DNA of 5,966 nt from Chloroflexota bacterium. Lineage in GTDB: Bacteria > Chloroflexota > Anaerolineae > B4-G1. Shown in pieces: positions 1 to 5,631 of the stretch. Position 1 is the stretch's first letter, and each line of letters begins with the position of its first letter. The stretch is from the NCBI GenBank assembly GCA_003648085.1, contig QMOC01000185.1, positions 1 through 5,966 on the forward strand, written 5' to 3'. The notes under the pieces are model-generated. The model made no database searches. It saw only the letters and a program-made list of their open reading frames with translations, and was not told the origin of the DNA. Made by a program: the position numbers and the translations under genes.

Positions 1-36
1 GAGGAAAATATCACCACATCAGATGTAGCAGACTGA
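1..36 (+). CDS. Possible C-terminal end of an upstream gene (partial)
   Basis: Reading from base 1 gives eleven codons (EENITTSDVAD) and then TGA at 34-36. The stop runs into the GAGGAG ribosome binding site of the next gene, a spacing typical of genes within an operon; the 50-571 gene ends in the same way, with its stop touching an SD sequence. The polar, acidic tail is plausible for a protein C-terminus. Another frame stays open to a TGA at 51-53 that overlaps the next ATG, so the frame is not certain. No function can be inferred from eleven residues. Confidence 0.3.
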   Translation, partial: EENITTSDVAD

Positions 37-49
37 GGAGATTGCGTCA

Positions 50-571
50 ATGAACACAGGCAAAACCATCGGGCTTATACTAATCGCGGTGGGGATCGTA
101 ATCGGGCTAGTAGGAACGCTCGTCGTCATCGCCACTCACTTGAGTGGGCAGACACAGACGCTGGGCGGGGTGGCACTGGGAATCACTTGTGCCATTGTGC
201 TGGCCGTGCCCATCATCGGCGTGGGCATCTTTATGTTCATCAAGGGCCGGCGGGAGGCCGCCGAGTTCGCCGAGGTCGAGAAGGAGCGCAAACTGCTGGG
301 AATGGTGCAGGCCCAAGGGCAAGTCAAGATCTCCGATGTGGCGCTGGAACTGGACGCCAGCCGGGATCAGGTCAAAGAGTGGGTCTATGACCTGGTGCAC
401 AAGGGGCTCTTCGCCGGCTACATCAATTGGGACGAAGGTACGCTCTATTCCCGCGACGCAGCCCAACTGCGCGGTGATAAATGCCCCAGTTGCGGCGGCG
501 AACTGGAACTGGCCGGCAAGGGCGTGGTCCGGTGCCCCTACTGCGGGGCGGAGATCTTCCTGACGGACTGA
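50..571 (+). CDS. Two-span membrane protein with winged-helix-like segment and C-terminal zinc ribbon
   Basis: The 173-residue product has two hydrophobic segments (about residues 6-29 and 41-64) joined by a short polar loop. Lys and Arg follow directly after the second (KGRRE, 65-69), so by the positive-inside rule the rest should be cytoplasmic. Residues about 79-136 read as a winged-helix-like unit: a helix (ERKLLGMVQAQG), a helix-turn-helix-like stretch (ISDVALELDASRDQVKEWV) and a beta wing (GYINWDEGTLY). The C-terminus is a zinc ribbon with CPSC at 145-148 and CPYC at 162-165. The start is supported by GAGGAG at 35-40, nine bases before the ATG. I do not recognise a named family. The membrane plus zinc-ribbon plan recalls YdjG of Bacillus, which works with PspA and the SPFH protein YdjI, and an SPFH gene lies downstream here. 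The winged helix could bind protein rather than DNA. The gene is secure; its role is inference. Confidence 0.85.
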   Translation: MNTGKTIGLILIAVGIVIGLVGTLVVIATHLSGQTQTLGGVALGITCAIVLAVPIIGVGIFMFIKGRREAAEFAEVEKERKLLGMVQAQGQVKISDVALELDASRDQVKEWVYDLVHKGLFAGYINWDEGTLYSRDAAQLRGDKCPSCGGELELAGKGVVRCPYCGAEIFLTD

Positions 572-579
572 GGAGGTGA
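571..579 (+). other. Orphan Shine-Dalgarno sequence
   Basis: AGGAGGTGA is a near-perfect complement of the 16S rRNA 3' end. It begins on the last base of the preceding stop codon. No ATG or GTG lies 5-12 bases downstream; the nearest possible start is a TTG at 597, seventeen bases away, which opens only a 44-codon frame that runs through a repeat element. It looks like the leftover binding site of a gene that once followed directly. Confidence 0.5.
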
Positions 580-640
580 AACCAGGCACAAGACAATTGC
601 GTATAACGGAAAGCGGGGGGTCGCGTATTGTCATTCCCCA

Positions 641-737
641 CAAAATTCAGCATAGGATAGTTCTCGGTGCGAGGCGGGGTCGGAGGCCCGGCTTCAGCCG
701 GGGAGACCTCGATGGGTCGAGGCTTCATTGAGTTTTG
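641..737 (+). repeat. Structured palindromic element, copy 1
   Basis: The ends are an imperfect inverted repeat, CAAAATTCA (641-649) against TGAGTTTTG (729-737), with 8 of 9 positions pairing. Inside, the block CGGAGGCCCG (681-690) leads into hairpin 1 (687-702: stem CCCGGC/GCCGGG, loop TTCA), a 4-base spacer, and hairpin 2 (707-722: stem CCTCGA/TCGAGG, loop TGGG). The same block and hairpin plan recur at 2477-2571 on the - strand and at 5629-5730. This copy separates the zinc-ribbon gene from the helical-protein gene. Strand is given by the direction of the CGGAGGCCC block. Confidence 0.6.
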
Positions 738-753
738 CACCGCAACTAGGGTA

Positions 754-759
754 AGGAGG
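754..759 (+). promoter_or_regulatory. Ribosome binding site that sets the start of the helical-protein gene
   Basis: AGGAGG lies one base from the ATG at 761 but seven bases from the in-frame ATG at 767. Only the second spacing is workable, so translation should begin at 767 and the protein should start MGDIYEKV. Confidence 0.75.
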
Positions 760-766
760 AATGCAA

Positions 767-1288
767 ATGGGAGACATCTACGAAAAGGTAAAGGAGAGCC
801 GCACAGCGTTGGAGAAGTTGCTCGACTTCATCCCCGGTTGGAGCGGATACCAGGAGCGCCAGACGCGGCGCAAAGCCGACCAACTCCTGCGCCAGACGCT
901 GGCCGAGAAGTTGGCCGACCAGCGCCGGCGGCTCGATGTGGCGCAGAAAGAGTTGATCAACCACGGTCGGATGGATTTGGTGGATGATGTCGGCAGCGCC
1001 GTGACACAACTTCAGACCTTCATTGACCGCATCCGCTTCGCCAGTTACGGCTATTCCGGGCTGTTCGACGCCGCGAAGGTCAACCAGGCCGAACTGGAGC
1101 GGATGTACAACTTCGACGCGGCGCTGGTCGAGTACGTGGAGCGGCTGGACGCGGCAAACGACCGACTGCGGGAAGCCATTCCCAGCGGCCAGGGGCTGGT
1201 CGAGACCATCCGCATCATTCAAGACATCTGCCGTGAGGCCAACAGCACTTTCGACCAGCGTGAGCATCTAATTCTAGGGAGCCAATAG
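767..1288 (+). CDS. Uncharacterised all-helical protein encoded before the SPFH gene
   Basis: The product is 173 residues from the ATG at 767, chosen because AGGAGG at 754-759 is correctly spaced from it; an in-frame ATG at 761 is too close. It has no signal peptide and no membrane span. The sequence is rich in Glu, Arg, Gln, Leu and Ala and should be almost wholly helical. An N-terminal helix is followed by a conspicuous FIPGWSGYQER turn (residues 21-31), a highly charged helix rich in Arg, Lys and Gln (about 31-66), a middle section with SYGYSGLFDAAKVNQAELERMYNFD (in two parts, 93-105 and 106-117), and further heptad-like helices to about residue 160. There are only two aromatic clusters and one Cys (154). 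I do not recognise a family with a known function. Its place before a YdjI-type SPFH gene recalls PspA, which is also helical, but PspA is longer and its signature is not visible. The gene itself is convincing; the role is open. Confidence 0.8.
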   Translation: MGDIYEKVKESRTALEKLLDFIPGWSGYQERQTRRKADQLLRQTLAEKLADQRRRLDVAQKELINHGRMDLVDDVGSAVTQLQTFIDRIRFASYGYSGLFDAAKVNQAELERMYNFDAALVEYVERLDAANDRLREAIPSGQGLVETIRIIQDICREANSTFDQREHLILGSQ

Positions 1289-1329
1289 GGGCGGCACGGA
1301 AGCCCCATCAGTTAAGGAGGTAAGGTAAG

Positions 1330-2358
1330 ATGGCACGAATCTTCGATATTGTGCAGTTTGTGGATGAGTCCGGTACGGAAATGGTGCACCGTATCCCCGA
1401 ACGGGGGTCCGGCGACTTTCGCATCGGCTCACAGGTGATTGTCCGCGATAGCCAGGCTGCGGTCTTCTTCCGCGACGGTCGAGCATTGGATGTTTTCGGT
1501 CCAGGTCCCCACACGATCACCACCGCCAACATTCCGCTATTGGTGGATCTGATCGGCAAGGCGTTCTCGGGCGAGACCCCCTTTAAGGCCGAGGTCTACT
1601 TCGTCAGCCTGCGCGAATTCACGGACTTGAAGTGGGGTACCCCAACGCCAATCACGATCCGAGATCCGGTCCTGCGCATGGCCCGCGTGCAGGCGCGCGG
1701 CTCGTACGCCGTGCAGATTGTGGAACCGCAACTCTTCGTCAACAAGATCGTCGGCACGCAGGGCATTTACCGCACGTCCGACATCCAGGGTTTCTTCCGC
1801 TCCATGATCCTGACCAAACTGACCGACTTGATAGGTGAGATGGGCAAGTCGGTCATCGAGTTGTCCGGGATGGCGGAGGAACTGACAATGGGGGTGCGGG
1901 CCAAGGCGGCCGAGGAGTTCGCCGCCCGTGGTGTTAACTTGACCTCGGTCTACGTAGAGTACATCGGGCCGACCGAGGACACGGCCAAGGCAATTGACGA
2001 GGCGGCGGCGATGGGCGCACTGGGCGACATGAGCGCCTACATGCAGTTCCAGGCCGCGCGGGCGATGCGTGATGCGGCTCAGCAACCCGCCGGCACTGCC
2101 GGCGTGGGCGTGGGCCTGGGCGCAGGCGTCGGTATGGGCGCGGCTATGGCGCAGATGCTGACCCAGAGTATGCAGCAGCCAGCCCAGCGACCGGCACCGG
2201 AAGCCCCGGCAGCCCCTGCCGTCCCCAGGACGGCCGAGGAGATCCAGGCCACGCTGGACAACCTGGACATGCGGCTGGCCGCAGGTGAGATCAGTGAGGA
2301 GACCTACAACAAACTGTACGCCAAGTGGGAGGCTCGACTGAAGGAGTTGGGCGGATAG
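1330..2358 (+). CDS. SPFH-domain protein of the YdjI type with SHOCT-like C-terminus
   Basis: The 342-residue product has no obvious membrane span. Residues about 35-230 are an SPFH (band 7) domain of the YdjI subfamily, often labelled virion-core-protein-like. Landmarks are SQVIVRDSQAAVFFRDG (34-50), FGPGPHT (56-62), FKAEVYFVS with LKWGTPTPI (85-109), VGTQGIY (141-147) and AMGALGDM (227-234). Next come a predicted helix (235-250), a Gly/Ala-rich stretch (254-273) and a Pro/Ala/Gln-rich linker (280-299). The end (about 304-338, with LDNLDMRLAAGEISEETYNKL in two parts, 309-319 and 320-329) matches the SHOCT pattern. SPFH proteins oligomerise at membranes as scaffolds, and in Bacillus YdjI helps bring PspA to the membrane. 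Many relatives end in a zinc ribbon; here the ribbon is on the protein encoded at 50-571 instead. AGGAGG at 1315-1320, nine bases before the ATG, supports the start. It lies 41 bases after the helical-protein gene and is very probably co-transcribed with it. Confidence 0.9.
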   Translation: MARIFDIVQFVDESGTEMVHRIPERGSGDFRIGSQVIVRDSQAAVFFRDGRALDVFGPGPHTITTANIPLLVDLIGKAFSGETPFKAEVYFVSLREFTDLKWGTPTPITIRDPVLRMARVQARGSYAVQIVEPQLFVNKIVGTQGIYRTSDIQGFFRSMILTKLTDLIGEMGKSVIELSGMAEELTMGVRAKAAEEFAARGVNLTSVYVEYIGPTEDTAKAIDEAAAMGALGDMSAYMQFQAARAMRDAAQQPAGTAGVGVGLGAGVGMGAAMAQMLTQSMQQPAQRPAPEAPAAPAVPRTAEEIQATLDNLDMRLAAGEISEETYNKLYAKWEARLKELGG

Positions 2359-2364
2359 CGCGGT

Positions 2365-2391
2365 AGAGCCCCGGCGCAGTGTCGGGGCTCT
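2365..2391 (+). terminator. Hairpin after the SPFH gene, probable transcription terminator
   Basis: AGAGCCCCG (2365-2373) pairs perfectly with CGGGGCTCT (2383-2391) around a 9-base loop, starting only six bases after the stop codon. No run of T follows, so it is not a textbook intrinsic terminator. It may slow or end transcription with help, or protect the 3' end of the mRNA. Confidence 0.5.
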
Positions 2392-2440
2392 CTACCTGTG
2401 CCCCAAACCGTGGTGCTCTTGGTATGCCCTGCGAGGCCGT

Positions 2441-2463
2441 CTTCCGCTGAAAGCGTCGGACGT
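2441..2463 (+). repeat. Small degenerate hairpin, perhaps a decayed repeat piece
   Basis: CGCT and AGCG (2445-2448 and 2452-2455) flank GAA, within a larger TTCCG...CGGA frame, and GGACGT follows at 2458-2463. The GCTGAA core and the GGACGT word both recur in the full element starting at 2477. It may be an eroded fragment of the same family. Confidence 0.25.
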
Positions 2464-2476
2464 TCTGATCTTTCGG

Positions 2477-2571
2477 GTGTGGCTAAAATCAGTGGGACGT
2501 CCGGCTTCAGCCGGAAAATCCCCGCTGAAGCGGGGCCTCCGGCCTTTTCTCCCCACGAATTTTAGCCAGAC
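2477..2571 (-). repeat. Structured palindromic element, copy 2
   Basis: This is the clearest copy. Bases 2477-2496 and 2552-2571 are inverted repeats, with 17 of 20 positions pairing and a perfect ten-base core TGGCTAAAAT at 2480-2489 and 2559-2568. Inside are two 16-base hairpins separated by four bases: 2500-2515 (TCCGGC/GCCGGA, loop TTCA) and 2520-2535 (CCCCGC/GCGGGG, loop TGAA). The two loop regions, GCTTCAGC and GCTGAAGC, are reverse complements, so the hairpins could also pair with each other. Read on the - strand, the element begins with CGGAGGCCC before its first hairpin, as in the other copies. It fills the gap between the two converging operons. Confidence 0.75.
2515..2535 (-). terminator. 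Probable intrinsic terminator of the plsX-fabF operon
   Basis: On the - strand, the 16-base hairpin CCCCGC-TTCA-GCGGGG (2535-2520) is followed directly by ATTTT (2519-2515). It lies about 40 bases past the stop of the last gene at 2573. A GC-rich stem with a short T run fits an intrinsic terminator, although the T run is brief. The hairpin belongs to palindromic element copy 2. Confidence 0.5.
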
Positions 2572-2572
2572 T

Positions 2573-3277
2573 CTAATCTTTCCCCTCTCGCGGCGTGACG
2601 CCCAGGGCCTCGGTCACTCGGCGGTGGAGGGCAGCCGGCAACGGCTTGAGTTTCCCCGGTCCCCGCAGCCAGGCTTTCACCTTCTTGCCGAAGAAGGCCG
2701 GCACAGGCGAGTCAGTGGCATTCAGTGTGACGTCGGGATTGACGAAGACGATAGCCGCCCGCATAGGTATCTCGACGTCGGGCAGATGGCGGGCCAGATA
2801 GCGCTCCAGTTTGCGCAACTGGTGCTCGGCCTCAATGTGGGGAACCCCCAGTGCCTCCTGGCCCGCGAACTGGCGGAAGAATTTCCCTCGCTGACGGTGT
2901 TTCCACTTGCCATCCTCATAGGTCACCTGTCCTCCCTGTGCCTTGACCACGAAGACGGTGCAGCCACCGGGCTCCAGCAGGACGTGAGGGGCAGGGAGGA
3001 CGTATTGCAAGAGCATGTACTGGTCGTCCAGGCCCTTGAGCGCCTTGGTCAGCGCGTCGTGGTGGGCCAGGGGACTGGCATAACGGTCGGCGAAGAAACC
3101 CCCCACTATCGAGAGGATGAGGCCCAATGTCATGCTCACCAGCATCGGCACGAGCCACTCTGGTCTTGCGAAGGAGATAATCAGGCTGGCCAGCAGTGCC
3201 AGCAATCCGGCCAGTGTCGCGTACTTGCCGATGGAGCCCAGCACACGAATGCGGCGTTCGTTGCGTATAATGCGCAT
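2573..3277 (-). CDS. Two-span membrane protein with a degenerate NERD-like domain
   Basis: The product is 234 residues. Two hydrophobic segments (about 15-36 and 40-62) follow a basic N-terminus (RIIRNERRIRVLG), so the C-terminal domain should be cytoplasmic. Residues about 85-180 resemble the NERD (nuclease-related) fold: LPAPHVLLEPGG (94-105), TVFVVKAQGGQVTYEDGKW (107-125), and a later strand AAIVFVNPDV (174-183). In active NERD nucleases I would expect an Asp before the HVLL strand and Glu-x-Lys in the next strand. Here these positions are Pro97, Val110 and Lys112, so only the Lys remains and catalysis is unlikely. The gene starts one base after the fabF stop, with GAGGAG inside the end of fabF, so it is the last gene of the plsX-fabF operon. 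Its function is unknown; a membrane-bound nucleic-acid or protein-binding role is possible. Family assignment is moderate. Confidence 0.8.
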   Translation of the reverse strand: MRIIRNERRIRVLGSIGKYATLAGLLALLASLIISFARPEWLVPMLVSMTLGLILSIVGGFFADRYASPLAHHDALTKALKGLDDQYMLLQYVLPAPHVLLEPGGCTVFVVKAQGGQVTYEDGKWKHRQRGKFFRQFAGQEALGVPHIEAEHQLRKLERYLARHLPDVEIPMRAAIVFVNPDVTLNATDSPVPAFFGKKVKAWLRGPGKLKPLPAALHRRVTEALGVTPREGKD

Positions 3278-3278
3278 T

Positions 3279-4526
3279 TCACTCCTCGAATCTTCCTAAC
3301 ACCAGGCAGGCATTCTGCCCGCCTAGGCCGAATGAGTTATTCAGGGCGACACGCACGTCGGCCTTGCGCGCCCCTTCCGGTACGTAGTCCAAGTCGCACT
3401 CCGGGTCGGGCGTTTCCAGGTTGATCGTTGGGTGGATCATCCCCTGTTCGATCGTCAGTACACACACGGCGGTCTCGATGGCTCCGGCTCCCCCCATCGC
3501 GTGGCCAATCATAGATTTGGTCGAATTGATGGGAATTCTGTAAGCACGCTCGCCAAACACCCGTTTGATCGCCAGGGTCTCAATAGGATCGCTGATCGGC
3601 GTGCTGCTGCCGTGGGCGTTGATGTAGTCCACGTCGGCCGGCGTCAAACCAGCATCCTCCAGCGCCCAACGCATGGCACGGATGGCTCCTCCCCCCTCGG
3701 GGTCTGGCTGTGCCACGTGGAAGGCATCGGATGATGAGGCATGGCCCAGCACCTCGGCGCGGATGCGCGCGCCCCGCATCTGGGCGTGATCCAGTGCCTC
3801 TAAGACGAAGATGGCGCACCCTTCGCTGTAGACGAAGCCGTCGCGGTCGGCGTCAAAGGGGCGGCTGGCCCGCTCCGGCTCGTCGTTGCGGGTGGAGAGC
3901 ACCCGCATAGCGCAGAAGCCGGCGATGGGAGCAAAGTGAATCAGCGCCTCCACCCCTCCGCAGATCATCACGTCGGCTGCACCCCGGCGGATGAACTCGG
4001 TCGCCTCCCCCACGGCCTGTGTGCCCGTCGCACAGGAGGCGACCACCGTGCTAATCGGCCCTTTGGCTCCGGCCCAGTGGCTCACGTGGTGGGAGGGCAT
4101 GTTTATCAGTGACGAGGTAATGACGAACGGGTTGACACGTGCCAGCCCCTTGGCGCGGAAGGTGTCCACCCCCTCGATAGCACGGTCGAGACCTCCTGCA
4201 CCGCATCCGATCAGTACACCTACACGCTCCTCGTCGGGCAGGGGCAGGCTTAGCCCCGCGTCCGCCAGCGCGGCCTGGGCCGTCGCGACGGTCACTTGCG
4301 AGCAACGTGCCATGCGCCGCGCCGCTTTGAAGTTGATGTACTGCGCGGGGTCGAAGCCCTTCAGTTCGCCGGCGATGCGCACGGGTAATCCGGAGGCGTC
4401 AAACTGGGTGATGGGGCCGATGCCGGAGCGCCCGGCCAGCAGTCCTTCCCAGGTCTCCTCCAGCGTCAGACCCAGGGAGGTCATCGCCCCCATTCCTGTA
4501 ACGACGACGCGCCTGCGCTCATTCAT
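3279..4526 (-). CDS. fabF: 3-oxoacyl-[acyl-carrier-protein] synthase II
   Basis: The enzyme condenses malonyl-ACP with a growing acyl-ACP in type II fatty acid synthesis in the cytoplasm, releasing CO2. The product is 415 residues, the usual length (E. coli FabF is 413). The N-terminus RRVVVTGMGAMTSLG is typical. The catalytic set is complete: Cys165 in VVASCATGTQ, His305 in NAHGSSTP, Lys337 in STKSMIGH and His342 in the same motif. The end, NNSFGLGGQNACLVLGRF, is the closing KAS motif. Two pocket positions differ from E. coli: GIGG is GAGG (Ala110) and the gating Phe of FGFGG is Leu401. The gene overlaps plsX by ATGA, and AAGGGG lies about six bases upstream of its ATG. FabF rather than FabB fits the length and motifs. 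No acpP lies beside it in this window. Confidence 0.95.
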   Translation of the reverse strand: MNERRRVVVTGMGAMTSLGLTLEETWEGLLAGRSGIGPITQFDASGLPVRIAGELKGFDPAQYINFKAARRMARCSQVTVATAQAALADAGLSLPLPDEERVGVLIGCGAGGLDRAIEGVDTFRAKGLARVNPFVITSSLINMPSHHVSHWAGAKGPISTVVASCATGTQAVGEATEFIRRGAADVMICGGVEALIHFAPIAGFCAMRVLSTRNDEPERASRPFDADRDGFVYSEGCAIFVLEALDHAQMRGARIRAEVLGHASSSDAFHVAQPDPEGGGAIRAMRWALEDAGLTPADVDYINAHGSSTPISDPIETLAIKRVFGERAYRIPINSTKSMIGHAMGGAGAIETAVCVLTIEQGMIHPTINLETPDPECDLDYVPEGARKADVRVALNNSFGLGGQNACLVLGRFEE

Positions 4527-5521
4527 CTCTGCCCCTTTGCCAGTCCGTCGCGAATCGCTTCCACTATTTTGCCCTGTACCGCTTTACGCGCCTGCCCGAT
4601 GGCGTTCTTGATTGCGCGTTCGTTGGAGCGTCCGTGGGCCACGATGACCACCCCATTGACGCCCAGTAGCGGCCCACCGCCAACTTCGAACGGATCCACT
4701 CGCCGTGCCACGCGACGAAAGGCAGGCTTGGCCAAGAGTCCCCCCACCGCTGTCAGTGGACTGGCCTTGATCGCATCCCGGATGAGGTCGGTCAGCATCC
4801 TGGCCGTGGCCTCGGTTGTTTTGATGAAAATATTGCCGGTGAAACCGTCGCTGACGACGACGTCGGCGTGGCAGGTTACCAACTCTTTAGGTTCGACATT
4901 GCCGATGAAATTCAGGCCGGAGTTGGTCAGCAACTTATAGGTTTCTTTAACCAGTGTGTTTCCCTTGCCCGGCTCCTCGCCGTTGGAGAGGAGCGCCACG
5001 CGGGGCCTGGTGCAGCCCAGCACAGCCCGCGCATAGACGTCGCCCATCAGCGCGAACTGGAGCAAGTATTCAGGCCGGCAGTCGGCGTTGGCGCCAATGT
5101 CGAGCGCGATGACGTGGCCTGCGGGCAGGGGCATAATCGCAGCCAGTGCCGGGCGCTTCACACCCCGAATGCGTCGTAGGGTGTGCAGTGTAGCCACCGC
5201 CAGCACACCACCCGTGTTGCCAGCGGTCACGTAACCATCGGCCTGGCCGTCGCGCACCAGGCCCAACCCTACGTGCATCGAGGAGTTTTTCTTCGCCCGC
5301 GCAGCCCAGGCCGGTTCATCGTCCATCTCGATGACCTCCGGGGCATGGACGACCTCTAGTTTGAGTCCTGCAACGTCGTGGCGGGCCAATTCCTGCCGGA
5401 TTATCTCCTCGCGTCCGACGAGGATGATCTCGTCACCCCATTCCCGCGCCGCCAGCACCGCCCCCGCGACGTCAGGGACGGGGTAGTTGTCCGAACCCAT
5501 CGCGTCAAGAACGATTCTCAT
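4523..5521 (-). CDS. plsX: Phosphate acyltransferase PlsX
   Basis: PlsX converts acyl-ACP and phosphate to acyl-phosphate, the acyl donor for PlsY in the first step of phosphatidic acid synthesis; it is a peripheral membrane enzyme. From the ATG at 5521 the product has 332 residues, the normal family length. Motifs in order are LDAMGSD (5-11), VTAGNTGG (98-105), ALDIGANADC (139-148), LLSNGEEPGKGN (177-188), FIGNVEP (205-211), VSDGFTGNIFIKTTE (223-237) and GGGPLLGVNGVVIVAHGRS (281-299). All match PlsX closely; LDAMGSD carries Ser where GGD is usual. An upstream in-frame start at 5557 would add twelve residues without precedent, whereas GGAGG sits seven bases before the ATG at 5521. It is the first gene of an operon with fabF, joined by an ATGA overlap that suggests coupled translation. 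Confidence 0.97.
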   Translation of the reverse strand: MRIVLDAMGSDNYPVPDVAGAVLAAREWGDEIILVGREEIIRQELARHDVAGLKLEVVHAPEVIEMDDEPAWAARAKKNSSMHVGLGLVRDGQADGYVTAGNTGGVLAVATLHTLRRIRGVKRPALAAIMPLPAGHVIALDIGANADCRPEYLLQFALMGDVYARAVLGCTRPRVALLSNGEEPGKGNTLVKETYKLLTNSGLNFIGNVEPKELVTCHADVVVSDGFTGNIFIKTTEATARMLTDLIRDAIKASPLTAVGGLLAKPAFRRVARRVDPFEVGGGPLLGVNGVVIVAHGRSNERAIKNAIGQARKAVQGKIVEAIRDGLAKGQR

Positions 5522-5528
5522 GCTTTCT

Positions 5529-5533
5529 CCTCC
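5529..5533 (-). promoter_or_regulatory. Ribosome binding site that sets the plsX start
   Basis: On the - strand the sequence before the ATG at 5521 reads GGAGGAGAAAGC, placing GGAGG seven bases upstream of the start. This selects MRIVLDAMG as the N-terminus, as in other PlsX proteins, over the longer frame from 5557. Confidence 0.75.
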
Positions 5534-5575
5534 CTCTCTGATGGTGTGAACCACCACTGGACGAACTCCCGTTCG

Positions 5576-5631
5576 CGGCTCTCCAGGAGTGAGAAGGGCA
5601 CGCTTCCCTTAAAAGAATCGGCTCTCCAGGA
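5576..5631. repeat. 13-base direct repeat in the plsX leader
   Basis: CGGCTCTCCAGGA occurs at 5576-5588 and exactly again at 5619-5631, 43 bases apart from start to start. Between them, AAGGG (5594-5598) and CCCTT (5606-5610) can pair around seven bases. The second copy ends within the left arm of palindromic element copy 3. A paired regulator site or a duplication left by an insertion are both possible. Confidence 0.5.

Noticed and set aside
107..643. 178-codon - strand frame opposite the zinc-ribbon gene
   Set aside because: It is antisense to a gene with clear membrane segments and a CxxC pair, and has no ribosome binding site of its own.
628..658. Possible promoter, TTGTCA (628-633) and TAGGAT (653-658)
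   Set aside because: The -35-like box is good, but the -10 box matches only four of six consensus bases, the spacing is 19, and it overlaps element copy 1. Not strong enough to list.
597..731. 44-codon frame from TTG after the orphan Shine-Dalgarno site
   Set aside because: The spacing to the site is 17 bases, and the frame consists largely of the palindromic element, giving an Arg/Gly-rich translation unlike its neighbours.
767..1288. Helical protein as PspA itself
   Set aside because: It is shorter than PspA (about 220-230 residues) and the PspA N-terminal sequence pattern is not visible; only position and helical nature are similar.
2477..3424. 315-codon open frame on the + strand
   Set aside because: It runs antisense to the NERD-like gene and the end of fabF, starts inside a repeat element, and has no ribosome binding site or domain-like pattern. 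It is a shadow of GC-rich coding sequence.
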